Notes: generated by a model from the letters alone, not told the origin. A stretch of 9,594 nucleotides of DNA from Syntrophomonadaceae bacterium (GCA_007120815.1 SKMY01000263.1:1-9594), one strand, 5' to 3'. Numbered from the stretch's first letter, positions 1 to 6,516 are shown. A program made the numbers and translations.

Positions 1-78
1 AATATACTGACCTAAAAGAAAACCATTGATCAGGAAAAAAAGCGCAAATAAGCTTGCCAGCAGGATTTGTCGAAACAC
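1..78 (-). CDS. Possible start of a small membrane-anchored protein, cut by the window edge
   Basis: A minus-strand frame stays open from about position 186 to the window edge. From a GTG at 78 it reads as a short polar start followed by a hydrophobic segment of about 20 residues (ILLASLFALFFLINGFLLG), typical of an N-terminal membrane anchor. The sequence just before this GTG also looks coding: it is rich in Lys and Arg (KKNRIKYFTKLRKELDGEA), as expected for the cytoplasmic flank of an anchor. That part has no in-frame ATG, GTG or TTG. GGGG at 87-84 could serve as a weak ribosome site for the GTG. A TTG at 140 with AAGAGG before it lies one frame off, and an A8 tract separates the two frames. 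I do not recognise the family. It could be the next gene of the aro operon, or chance. Confidence 0.33.
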   Translation of the reverse strand, partial: MFRQILLASLFALFFLINGFLLGQYI

Positions 79-161
79 AGCTTCCCCATCCAGTTCTTTT
101 CTAAGTTTTGTAAAATATTTTATTCGGTTTTTTTTGCCAAAATCCTCTTTTTGAGAATTTA

Positions 162-1454
162 TTAACGGGTAATTTCTTTCAAAAGCTCAAAAAAGCCGGG
201 GAACGAAACCTCCACCGATTCTACTCCCTTTATAGTCGTTTCCTTTTCTGAAAATAATCCTGCCACGGCCAGGGCCATGGCAATGCGGTGGTCGCCGTGG
301 CTGTAACCGCGTCCTCCTGCAAGTGTTTTCCTACCCTGGATAGACAGGCCGTCAGGGAACTCTTTTATTTCAGCCCCCAGCGCTCCCAGCTCCCGGCTCA
401 ATGCGTGCAGCCGGTCGCTTTCCTTGACACGAAGCTCACCTGCTCCCTCTATCCGGGTTGTACCTTCGGCAAAGACCGCAGCAACGGCCAGAACAGGAAT
501 TTCATCGATCAGTCTGGGAATCATTTCGCTTTTTACAGTCACCCCTCGCAGCCTGCTGCCGCCTTTCACGCAAACGTCACCAACGGGCTCACCATTATAC
601 ACCCTTTCGTTCAAAACGGATAGTTGCACACCCATCTGCAGCAATACATCCAGCAGGCCCGTTCGGGTAGGGTTAAGTCCCACGTTCTCCACGATAATTT
701 CACCCGCCGGCGCCAAAGCAGCCGCCACCAGGAAAAAAGCCGCCGATGATATATCTCCAGGAACCTTTATCCGCTCTGCAGCCAGTGTTTTTACCGGTCC
801 TTCCACGATAATTTCCCCGCTTTTGCCCCAATTTATCGGAACGCCGAGATGAAGGAGCATCCGTTCGGAGTGATCTCTGGACAGACCGGGTTCTGTGATG
901 ATTGTCTTTCCCTTGGCCTGGAGCGCCGCCAGCAGGATAGCGGATTTTACCTGGGCACTGGCTACCGGGGAATGAAAGGTGATGGGGGACAGGGCCCCTC
1001 CCCGGATAGACAGCGGCAGCAAGGTTCCCTCTTTACGCCCGTCAATTTGGGCGCCCATCTGTTTTAGTGGTTCGGCTATCCTGGCCATCGGACGCTTCGT
1101 CAAAGAATCGTCTCCGGTTATGACTGAATGGAACGGACGGCCCGCCAACAACCCGGCCAAGAGCCTTGCAGTCGTCCCTGAATTGCCCGCATCCAGGACG
1201 CAGGAGGGTTCAACCAGGCCGTCAATCCCCCGCCCCTGGACCCGGATCACCTGACCGTCCTCCTCCAGCTGGACACCCAGGTGTTTCATGCATTGAAAGG
1301 TTGATCGGGGATCTTCCGCGTTAAGAAACCCCTCAACCTCCACCGTGCTTTCCGTCAAGGCTGAAAGGATAATCGCCCTGTGGGATATGGATTTATCTCC
1401 TGGAACCGTGATCGTTCCCCGGCAAAACGCTGCAGGCTCAACCGTTATTTCCAT
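162..1454 (-). CDS. aroA: 3-phosphoshikimate 1-carboxyvinyltransferase (EPSP synthase), class II type
   Basis: This cytoplasmic enzyme transfers the enolpyruvyl group of PEP to shikimate-3-phosphate, the sixth step of the shikimate pathway to chorismate. The 430-residue length is normal for the family. Visible signatures are PGDKSISHR at residues 18-26 (substrate-binding Lys21), NSGTTARLLAG at 91-101, DDSLTKRPM at 115-123, SAQVKSA at 166-172, RDHSERML at 193-200, IDEIPVLA at 316-323 with the catalytic Asp317, VKESDRL at 343-349 (Glu345), and GDHRIAMA at 387-394. SAQVKS and RDHSERML resemble the Bacillus-like class II enzymes rather than the E. coli class I form; reduced glyphosate sensitivity is therefore an inference. 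ATG at 1454 is preferred over an in-frame TTG at 1463: the SD AAAGGAGG abuts the TTG but lies 9 bases from the ATG. It is the third aro gene, 37 bases after tyrA. Confidence 0.97.
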   Translation of the reverse strand: MEITVEPAAFCRGTITVPGDKSISHRAIILSALTESTVEVEGFLNAEDPRSTFQCMKHLGVQLEEDGQVIRVQGRGIDGLVEPSCVLDAGNSGTTARLLAGLLAGRPFHSVITGDDSLTKRPMARIAEPLKQMGAQIDGRKEGTLLPLSIRGGALSPITFHSPVASAQVKSAILLAALQAKGKTIITEPGLSRDHSERMLLHLGVPINWGKSGEIIVEGPVKTLAAERIKVPGDISSAAFFLVAAALAPAGEIIVENVGLNPTRTGLLDVLLQMGVQLSVLNERVYNGEPVGDVCVKGGSRLRGVTVKSEMIPRLIDEIPVLAVAAVFAEGTTRIEGAGELRVKESDRLHALSRELGALGAEIKEFPDGLSIQGRKTLAGGRGYSHGDHRIAMALAVAGLFSEKETTIKGVESVEVSFPGFFELLKEITR

Positions 1455-1491
1455 GCCTTGCAACCTCCTTTAATCGGGCTTATGTTAACAG

Positions 1492-2613
1492 CTACCCTTT
1501 CTTCCAGCAGCGATAGCCCTCTTTCTCTAACACCTCCAGCGCACCGTTACGCTCTTTAAACTGATTGAAAGCCAGGCGAATGCTCCCGCCCTCTTCTTCC
1601 CGGTTTCTCAGCATCTCTATCTCACTGATATTATACCCTGCCTCACCAACCAGCGTTGCCACCTTGCCGATAACTCCCGGCACGTCGGGCAGCATAATAA
1701 TCAGCTCAAACAACTCCGGCAGCATGCCCTTTCCGCGGTAAGGCAGCGACTGGCGATAGTCCCTGGCCCGTTCAAGGGAGTTTCGCGCCTCTTCTTCCTG
1801 CTGATTTTCTAAAAGGGCCCACAGGCGGCTGATCTCTTCCTGGAAGGAATGAAGGGCTTCCTTCAAGTAGCGAGTATTGGTGGTAAAGATGTCATACCAA
1901 ACTGACGCGTCCCCCATGGCAATGCGCGTGGTATCCCGGAATCCGCCTCCGGCCAATGAGAGCAAAAGATCCTTTTCATTCCTGGAACCGTTCACCGTGT
2001 GAACCAGGGCTACGGCGAGCAGGTGGGGCAGATGGCTGACCAGGGCCACCAGGTGGTCATGCTTTTCCACGTCCAGTAGAACAGGGTGCGCTTTTATGGC
2101 GCATACCAGTGTTTTCATTTTTTCTACGGCCTGCTGAGAAGCCCCTTTTCCCGGAGTCAACAGGTAAACAGCATTTTCCAGCAACAGCGGGTCAGCGGCC
2201 TCAATGCCGGCCCTTTCCGAGCCGGCCATAGGATGCCCGCCCACAGCACCAACACCCGTGGGAAGCCATTTTTCCATGGCATCGACAATGCTCTTCTTCG
2301 TGCTTCCCACGTCAGTCACCACGGTCCCGGGGCTCAGGAAAGGTGCAATCTCCTGAAGCATGATTTCCGTCTGCCGAACAGGCAGCGCCAAAATGACCAG
2401 GTCCGCTTCCAACAAGGCCTGGGCCAGTGTTCCCGTCCGGTCAACCACATCCCGGGCCTTGGCTTCAACGGCAGTGCTATCCTTCAGGTCATAGCCCCAG
2501 CGCTCCCGGACCACACCGTAGCGCCCCAGGGCCATACCCAGTGAGCCTCCCATAAGACCCAGTCCAATGATACAGCATTTATTGAATAGGGGGTTTTCAG
2601 ATCGTCCTTCCAA
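1492..2613 (-). CDS. tyrA: Prephenate dehydrogenase with C-terminal ACT domain
   Basis: It oxidatively decarboxylates prephenate to 4-hydroxyphenylpyruvate, the committed step to tyrosine, using NAD(P)+. Counting from the TTG at 2613 (373 residues), the Rossmann motif GLGLMGGSLG spans 17-26, DVGSTK 101-106, GGHPMAGSE 125-133 with the expected active-site His, SHLPHLLA 193-200, and GGGFRDTTRIA 222-232. An ACT domain follows from about residue 302 (ELIIMLPDVPGVIGKVATL and on), as in Bacillus TyrA, and implies feedback inhibition by an aromatic amino acid. There is no chorismate mutase domain. The longest frame begins at TTG 2634, which has no SD. TTG 2613 has AAAGGGTGG nine bases upstream, so I chose it. 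Either start lies inside the end of aroF (17 or 38 bases of overlap), suggesting translational coupling. The exact start remains uncertain. Confidence 0.94.
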   Translation of the reverse strand: MEGRSENPLFNKCCIIGLGLMGGSLGMALGRYGVVRERWGYDLKDSTAVEAKARDVVDRTGTLAQALLEADLVILALPVRQTEIMLQEIAPFLSPGTVVTDVGSTKKSIVDAMEKWLPTGVGAVGGHPMAGSERAGIEAADPLLLENAVYLLTPGKGASQQAVEKMKTLVCAIKAHPVLLDVEKHDHLVALVSHLPHLLAVALVHTVNGSRNEKDLLLSLAGGGFRDTTRIAMGDASVWYDIFTTNTRYLKEALHSFQEEISRLWALLENQQEEEARNSLERARDYRQSLPYRGKGMLPELFELIIMLPDVPGVIGKVATLVGEAGYNISEIEMLRNREEEGGSIRLAFNQFKERNGALEVLEKEGYRCWKKG

Positions 2614-3610
2614 TGCTTTGGGCCACCCTTTCAACCAGCTTTTTTAACTCAGAAAATTTGCCCGGGGTTAGAGACTGAGCCCCGTCTGAAAGCGCTTCCT
2701 GGGGCCTGGGATGGACTTCAATCAAAAGGCCGTCTGCCCCGGCAGCCACCGCAGCCAGACTCATGGGGGTCACCCAGCGCCAGTCCCCGGTTCCGTGGCT
2801 TGGATCAACAAATACAGGCAAATGGCTCAATTCTTTGGCAATGGGCACTGCGCTGATATCCAGCGTATTGCGGGTATACGTCTCAAAGGTCCTTATGCCG
2901 CGTTCACACAATATTACCTGGGAATTCCCCCCGCTGACAATATATTCCGCAGCCATCAGCCACTCTTCTATCGTAGCCGACATCCCCCGTTTTAGCAAGA
3001 CGGGACGACCAATCCGGCCCAATTCGCTCAAAAGCCGGAAGTTTTGCATGTTCCGAGTACCCACCTGGACCACATCGGCATAGCGCGCAACAATCTCCAC
3101 GGAATGTTGGTCCAGCACCTCAGTTATGATAGGCAACCCGGTACGATCCCTGGCTTCGGCCATAATTTTCAAGCCCTCCTCTTCCAGCCCCTGGAAACTA
3201 TAAGGGGAGGTGCGCGGTTTGTATGCCCCGCCCCTTAAAAAATGAGCCCCGGCTTCTTTCGCCCTGTCCGCTGCTTCCAGGAACTCTTCCCGGCCTTCAA
3301 CCGCACACGGTCCCGCAACCAGCACCAGATTATCTCCGCCGATCAGCGTGCCCCTTACTTCAAAGGATGATCTTTCCCGCCTGTACTCTTTGCTTACCAG
3401 CTTAAAAGGTTGGGAAATGATAACCACTTTTTCCACGCAAGGCATTACCTGCAACGCATCCCTGGCATCCTCCTTGGGCGCACCAATGGCCCCAATAATC
3501 GTGCGATTCTCTCCCGTTGAGCGGTGCACGCCAAAGCCCAACCTTTTCAGCCGGTTCTCCACCTCCTGTATTTCTACCTCTTCAACCCCCGGGTTCAGAA
3601 CGACAATCAT
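2597..3610 (-). CDS. aroF: 3-deoxy-7-phosphoheptulonate (DAHP) synthase, type I-beta with N-terminal regulatory domain
   Basis: It condenses PEP and erythrose-4-phosphate to DAHP, the entry step of aromatic biosynthesis. In the 337-residue product, residues 1-70 form a small ferredoxin-like/ACT-like domain (MIVVLNPGVEEVEIQEVENR at the start). The catalytic barrel follows, with VAGPCAVEG at 98-106, GGAYKPRTSPYSFQG at 127-141, GTRNMQN at 184-190, LLKRGMSATIEEW at 205-217, CERGIRTFE at 235-243, DPSHGTGDW at 269-277, and IEVHPRPQEALSDG at 297-310. Expected metal ligands are Cys102, His272, Glu298 and Asp309; as I recall the Thermotoga maritima enzyme these are the same positions, supporting ATG 3610. 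In that enzyme the N-terminal domain mediates Tyr/Phe inhibition; the same here is inferred. AAGGAGG sits nine bases before the ATG; an in-frame TTG at 3619 is too close to it. It is the first gene after the T-box leader. Confidence 0.97.
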   Translation of the reverse strand: MIVVLNPGVEEVEIQEVENRLKRLGFGVHRSTGENRTIIGAIGAPKEDARDALQVMPCVEKVVIISQPFKLVSKEYRRERSSFEVRGTLIGGDNLVLVAGPCAVEGREEFLEAADRAKEAGAHFLRGGAYKPRTSPYSFQGLEEEGLKIMAEARDRTGLPIITEVLDQHSVEIVARYADVVQVGTRNMQNFRLLSELGRIGRPVLLKRGMSATIEEWLMAAEYIVSGGNSQVILCERGIRTFETYTRNTLDISAVPIAKELSHLPVFVDPSHGTGDWRWVTPMSLAAVAAGADGLLIEVHPRPQEALSDGAQSLTPGKFSELKKLVERVAQSIGRTI

Positions 3611-3619
3611 CTTTAACAA

Positions 3620-3774
3620 CCTCCTTGTTATAATCTAACCTGTATCAAAGCGACCATTCACTGCGCTTAAGTTTGCAGGTCGGCCGGCGAAAAGCTTGAA
3701 CTTAAGCCCCGGCGCTTTTAAGCGAAGAGCAACCGGAGCCGATACCGGGGAAGCGGAAACTCCACTCCCATACT
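3620..3774 (-). other. Unexplained hairpin-rich leader between the T-box terminator and aroF
   Basis: About 155 non-coding bases separate the terminator U-tract from the aroF ribosome site. The stretch contains several inverted repeats. AACTTAAGC at 3699-3707 (plus-strand coordinates) faces GCTTAAGTT at 3665-3673, and CCCCGG (minus 3750-3745) can pair with CCGGGG (3712-3707). CGCTTTTAAGCG at 3713-3724 is a small palindrome, and CGGCCG lies in the loop of the first pair. No convincing reading frame with a ribosome site is seen. It could be structured mRNA that affects processing or stability, or simply unselected spacer. Confidence 0.5.
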
Positions 3775-3807
3775 AAAAAAGCTTCCATCCCCTCAGGGAC
3801 GGAAGCT
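3775..3807 (-). terminator. Intrinsic terminator of the T-box leader
   Basis: Read on the minus strand, AGCTTCCGTCCC (3807-3796), loop TGAG (3795-3792) and GGGATGGAAGCT (3791-3780) form a 12-base-pair stem with one G-U pair. Six T residues follow at 3780-3775, the first of them pairing at the stem base. It lies just after the antiterminator core, and sequence upstream of the stem can pair with its 5' arm in the competing antiterminator fold, as expected for a T-box switch. Confidence 0.93.
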
Positions 3808-3816
3808 CCTGCTTCA

Positions 3817-3830
3817 CGCGGTACCACCCT
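3817..3830 (-). promoter_or_regulatory. T-box antiterminator core (AGGGTGGTACCGCG)
   Basis: This is the near-invariant 14-base signature of the T-box antiterminator. Its UGGN bulge (here UGGU) pairs with the free NCCA end of uncharged tRNA. It lies ten bases before the 5' arm of the terminator stem. Confidence 0.96.
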
Positions 3831-3984
3831 GGTTGAGCATCTGCCACAGCATACTCCACCTCTTCACAGGATACGGGCCTGTGTTCATAACCGGCCTTAT
3901 ATCCCCTTCATTTTAACGGCTGAAGTTCCCGTCAGAGCCTACTGATTACCAATTTGGTGTGTTTTCGGTCTGCTTCTCCAGGGT

Positions 3985-3987
3985 GTA
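3985..3987 (-). promoter_or_regulatory. Probable specifier codon UAC (Tyr) of the T-box
   Basis: The sequence GAAA-TAC-ACCC on the 3' side of Stem I matches the usual layout GAA(n), specifier, then A. Shifting by one base would give AUA (Ile) without the following purine, which fits neither the layout nor the downstream genes. Confidence 0.75.
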
Positions 3988-4092
3988 TTTCGGCAGCGGT
4001 CAAGCACCGGCTCGCAGCAACTCCGGCTCTCTGCAGCTTTCCCTCATGCGTACTTCTCCCCATCATCGATTTGCTATATGATTAAAAGCTAT

Positions 4093-4120
4093 TTTATAAC
4101 GTGCTCAGAGCATTTGTCAA
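4093..4120 (-). promoter_or_regulatory. Sigma-A-type promoter of the T-box/aro operon
   Basis: TTGACA (4120-4115), a 16-base spacer and TATAAA (4098-4093) make a near-consensus housekeeping promoter. Initiation is predicted around 4087-4084, placing the whole T-box in the transcript. The -35 begins only 19 bases after the dapG stop codon. The spacer contains the perfect 11-base palindrome TGCTCTGAGCA (4112-4102). Confidence 0.85.
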
Positions 4121-4138
4121 GAAATATTTACACCGATT

Positions 4139-5365
4139 TTAATTCTGTTCCGATAAATGAAAGTTATCATGCAAAGTTTTCACAGCAAGGGGCAGGTCCT
4201 CTTGCTTGAGCAAAAGGGATATGGTGATGTTGGAGTCCCCCGACTGCAGGATCTCAACATTTTGCTCATTGAGCGCTTTTACCACGCGCGCCATAACCCC
4301 GGGCATGCTGTGCATCCCAACCCCGACAACGGAAACCTTGGCGCAATCTTTTTCCATGTGGTAAGGCATATCAAGGCTTTTTAGAATGCTTTCCACCTTG
4401 TAACTGTGTTCTTTTTTGACAATAAAGGCGTTAATATCGGGGAACACGCTAATCAGATCAATGTTAACACCTGCTTCTCCAATGGCCTGGAACATCTCCA
4501 ACTCCCGGGCGGAATCGGGGGCATTAAACCGGATGATAAACTGCACCAGGTCCGTAGAGTGGGCAATCCCCGTGACGGCCCGCCGTCCCCGGGTGCTGTA
4601 ATTTCCATCCCGTAAAGAGGACTCCCCGGTAATTAACGTTCCCGGGCCTGAATTATCAGGATTTTTCACAACGACAGATACATTGTTTCTCATGGCAACT
4701 TCCACGGCACGGGGATGAATTACCCGCGCTCCTTCATAAGCCAACTGGCAGACTTCGCCGTACGTAATTTGTTGAATTACTTTGGCCTCCTTCAAGAGGT
4801 TGGGGTCTGCTGTCATTATGCCAGAAACATCGGTATATATTTCGACTTTTTCTGCATCCATTGCAGCACCGAGGATAACCGCGGAGGTGTCGCTGCCCCC
4901 ACGCCCCAGAGTATTGATCTCCCCGCTCACATCTGCCCCTTGAAAGCCTGCAACAACAGGGACTTTCCCCGCTTGAAGCATGTCTTTCAATCTGGCGGGC
5001 TGACAGTCAACAACCTCGGCCTCACTGTAGTGACCGTCGGTAATAAAGCCGGCCTGCAGCCCGGTTACAGCGCAAGAGGAAATCCCCCGGTTTGATAGCG
5101 CAGCTGCCATAACCACGGCGGAGATGGTTTCTCCGCAGGACATAACCAAGTCCAGTTCCCTAAGGGAAATATCCGGATATTCATCCAGGGCCAGGGATTT
5201 CAGGGTATCCGTGGCATAGGGGTCGCCTTGGCGTCCCATGGCTGAAACCACCACGACCACGTGGTATCCCTGGTCAAGGGATTCGTTGACACATTTAATC
5301 ACTTTCTCGCGCTTATCAGGCGTCGACACAGACGTGCCCCCATATTTTTGGACAACAATTTTCAA
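4139..5365 (-). CDS. dapG: Aspartate kinase, DapG type
   Basis: It phosphorylates aspartate to 4-aspartyl phosphate, the first step towards diaminopimelate and lysine, and also towards Met and Thr if those branches exist. The 408-residue product has the amino-acid-kinase motif KYGGTSV at 7-13, SAMGRQGDPYATD at 41-53, SCGETIS at 76-82, GRGGSDTSA at 154-162, TDVSGIMTADP at 178-188 and IHPRAVEVA at 216-224. Two ACT domains follow from about residue 265 (the second around 343-408, with SVVGVGMHSMPGVMARV). SAMGRQGDPYATD resembles the DAP-sensitive Bacillus DapG more than the lysine-sensitive LysC; feedback by meso-DAP is therefore inferred. The start is TTG at 5365, with AGGGGTG at 5379-5373 seven bases upstream. 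The codons just before it in frame are ATG TAA, so no longer start is possible. No separate terminator is seen before the next promoter. Confidence 0.95.
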   Translation of the reverse strand: MKIVVQKYGGTSVSTPDKREKVIKCVNESLDQGYHVVVVVSAMGRQGDPYATDTLKSLALDEYPDISLRELDLVMSCGETISAVVMAAALSNRGISSCAVTGLQAGFITDGHYSEAEVVDCQPARLKDMLQAGKVPVVAGFQGADVSGEINTLGRGGSDTSAVILGAAMDAEKVEIYTDVSGIMTADPNLLKEAKVIQQITYGEVCQLAYEGARVIHPRAVEVAMRNNVSVVVKNPDNSGPGTLITGESSLRDGNYSTRGRRAVTGIAHSTDLVQFIIRFNAPDSARELEMFQAIGEAGVNIDLISVFPDINAFIVKKEHSYKVESILKSLDMPYHMEKDCAKVSVVGVGMHSMPGVMARVVKALNEQNVEILQSGDSNITISLLLKQEDLPLAVKTLHDNFHLSEQN

Positions 5366-5379
5366 TTACATTCACCCCT
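5363..5379 (-). promoter_or_regulatory. Ribosome site and TTG start of dapG, preceded by an in-frame ATG-TAA
   Basis: The minus strand reads AGGGGTG, A, then ATG TAA TTG in one frame. The SD is one base from the ATG, which is too close, and seven from the TTG, which is suitable. The TTG is also the start that gives the conserved family N-terminus MKIVVQK. Confidence 0.8.
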
Positions 5380-5388
5380 GTCTCCAGT

Positions 5389-5434
5389 CTTAATCATTGA
5401 GCCGCTTTTTTTGCCATGTTTACCTTAATCATTG
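5389..5434 (-). repeat. 11-base direct repeat in the dapG leader
   Basis: CAATGATTAAG occurs twice on the minus strand, at 5434-5424 and 5399-5389, with a period of 35 bases. The copies flank a possible micro-ORF. This could be a regulatory site, the trace of a small duplication, or chance. Confidence 0.6.
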
Positions 5435-5449
5435 CTGAAATGTTGTCAA
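5422..5449 (-). promoter_or_regulatory. Possible weak internal promoter upstream of dapG
   Basis: TTGACA at 5449-5444, a 16-base spacer and TAAGGT at 5427-5422 could act as a promoter within the 116-base asd-dapG gap. The -35 is perfect, while the -10 keeps only T1, A2 and T6. The -35 lies in the palindrome TGTTGACAACA (5451-5441). Confidence 0.3.
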
Positions 5450-5481
5450 CAATTCCGTCCCTTTAACCTGCTGGCCCGACA

Positions 5482-6501
5482 CTAGATCAGCAGTTCTGCG
5501 ATTTGTATAGAATTGGTTGCCGCACCCTTCCGGATATTATCCGATACCACCCACATATTTAAACCGTGGGGAACGGACCGATCCACCCGAATGCGCCCCA
5601 CAAAGACTTCGTCCCGGTTTTCGGTATCAATGGGCATGGGGTAAAGCAGTTCGCCCGGATTATCCCAAACCACGACGCCGGGGGCATTTGCCAGAATTTC
5701 CCTGGCCTTTTCAGGGGAAAGGGGATTGTTCAGCTCAACATTCACCGCTTCGCTGTGGCCGTTAAAAACCGGCACCCGAACGGTCGTTGCCGTTACCGGC
5801 AGATCGGGGATACCCATAATTTTTCGCGTTTCCCGGATCATCTTCATTTCTTCCTTGGTATAATCGTCTTCTTCAAAAACGTCAATATGGGGAACCATGT
5901 TGAAGGCAATCTGGTGATTCTTTGCGGCCCCTTTAAAAGGTATGCGCTCCTTAATAACCTCCTGGTTATCCAGTACCGCCCGGCTCTGCGCAACCAGTTC
6001 ATCAACGGCCTCTTTTCCCGCGCCGGAAACAGACTGGTAAGTAGCAACAACAACGCGCTTTAACCCTGCGGCCCGGTGAAGAGGCTGAAGCGCAACAACC
6101 ATTTGAATGGTTGAACAGTTAGGATTGGCGATCAACCCCTTGTGTCCCTTTACCGCCTCGGCGTTCACTTCGGGGACAATTAACGGAACATCGGGCTTCA
6201 TGCGAAATGCGCTGCTGTTGTCAACCACAACGGCGCCCTGTTTCACCGCCTCGGGAGCAAGCTCTTTGCTAATATCCCCACCGGCGCTGAAAAAAGCAAA
6301 ATCAACTCCGGCGAAGGCCCCGGCTTTGGCCTCTTCCACGGGATAATCTTTCCCGTCGATAGTAATCGTTTTATTTACAGAACGCGCCGAAGCCAAAAGC
6401 TTCCAATCCTTCACGGGAAACTTTCGTTCAAGCAATACATCAATGAGAACCTGGCCAACGTTTCCGGTTACACCAACGATGGCGACATGATAACCCGCCA
6501 C
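5482..6501 (-). CDS. asd: Aspartate-semialdehyde dehydrogenase
   Basis: It reduces aspartyl-4-phosphate to aspartate-4-semialdehyde with NADPH, the step after DapG; the two genes are adjacent. From GTG at 6501 the product has 339 residues. They include the nucleotide-binding start HVAIVGVTGNVGQ at 5-17, SAGGDIS at 72-78, VDNSSAFRM at 93-101, the catalytic cysteine in NPNCST (Cys129), YQSVSGAGK at 155-163, NMVPHI at 201-206, and VRVPVFNGHSE at 241-251 with substrate-binding Arg242 and His249. Length and motifs fit the bacterial family. A longer in-frame ATG at 6510 directly abuts the SD AAGGAG (6516-6511). The GTG lies nine bases from it and gives the family-typical short N-terminus, so I prefer the GTG. 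The gene begins 41 bases after dapL. Confidence 0.96.
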   Translation of the reverse strand: MAGYHVAIVGVTGNVGQVLIDVLLERKFPVKDWKLLASARSVNKTITIDGKDYPVEEAKAGAFAGVDFAFFSAGGDISKELAPEAVKQGAVVVDNSSAFRMKPDVPLIVPEVNAEAVKGHKGLIANPNCSTIQMVVALQPLHRAAGLKRVVVATYQSVSGAGKEAVDELVAQSRAVLDNQEVIKERIPFKGAAKNHQIAFNMVPHIDVFEEDDYTKEEMKMIRETRKIMGIPDLPVTATTVRVPVFNGHSEAVNVELNNPLSPEKAREILANAPGVVVWDNPGELLYPMPIDTENRDEVFVGRIRVDRSVPHGLNMWVVSDNIRKGAATNSIQIAELLI

Positions 6502-6516
6502 AGCGATCATCTCCTT
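6499..6516 (-). promoter_or_regulatory. Ribosome site deciding the asd start
   Basis: AAGGAG (6516-6511) is followed at once by ATG ATC GCT GTG. Zero spacing excludes the ATG for ordinary initiation; the nine-base spacing supports GTG 6501. Confidence 0.7.

Larger units (their letters stand above)
3775..4087 (-). promoter_or_regulatory. T-box leader, probably tyrosine-specific, controlling aroF-tyrA-aroA
   Basis: This untranslated leader senses uncharged tRNA and permits read-through of the terminator when the cognate amino acid is scarce. On the minus strand, in order, it shows an AGTA motif near the base of Stem I (4053-4050). Next come the distal Stem I elements: AGAGAGCCGG (about 4031-4022) and GTTGCTGCGAGCCGG (about 4021-4007). 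A specifier region GAAATACACC (3991-3982) follows. Further on are a CACAGG/CCTGTG hairpin (3883-3865) as a Stem III candidate, the T-box core AGGGTGGTACCGCG, and the terminator. The specifier is read as UAC, followed by the usual purine, which fits tyrosine and the genes downstream. The UGGU of the core pairs with ACCA, consistent with discriminator base A of tRNA-Tyr. The T-box class is certain; the amino acid is a well-supported inference. Confidence 0.93.

Noticed and set aside
288..852. Overlapping plus-strand frames opposite aroA
   Set aside because: Frames without motifs, antisense to a well-conserved EPSP synthase.
3775..4087. Assigning the T-box to lysine or to dapG
   Set aside because: The leader is downstream of dapG in the direction of transcription and faces aroF; no Lys codon (AAA/AAG) fits the specifier position.
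6502..6510. ATG at 6510 as the asd start
   Set aside because: It directly abuts the SD AAGGAG; GTG 6501 has suitable spacing and matches the usual N-terminus.
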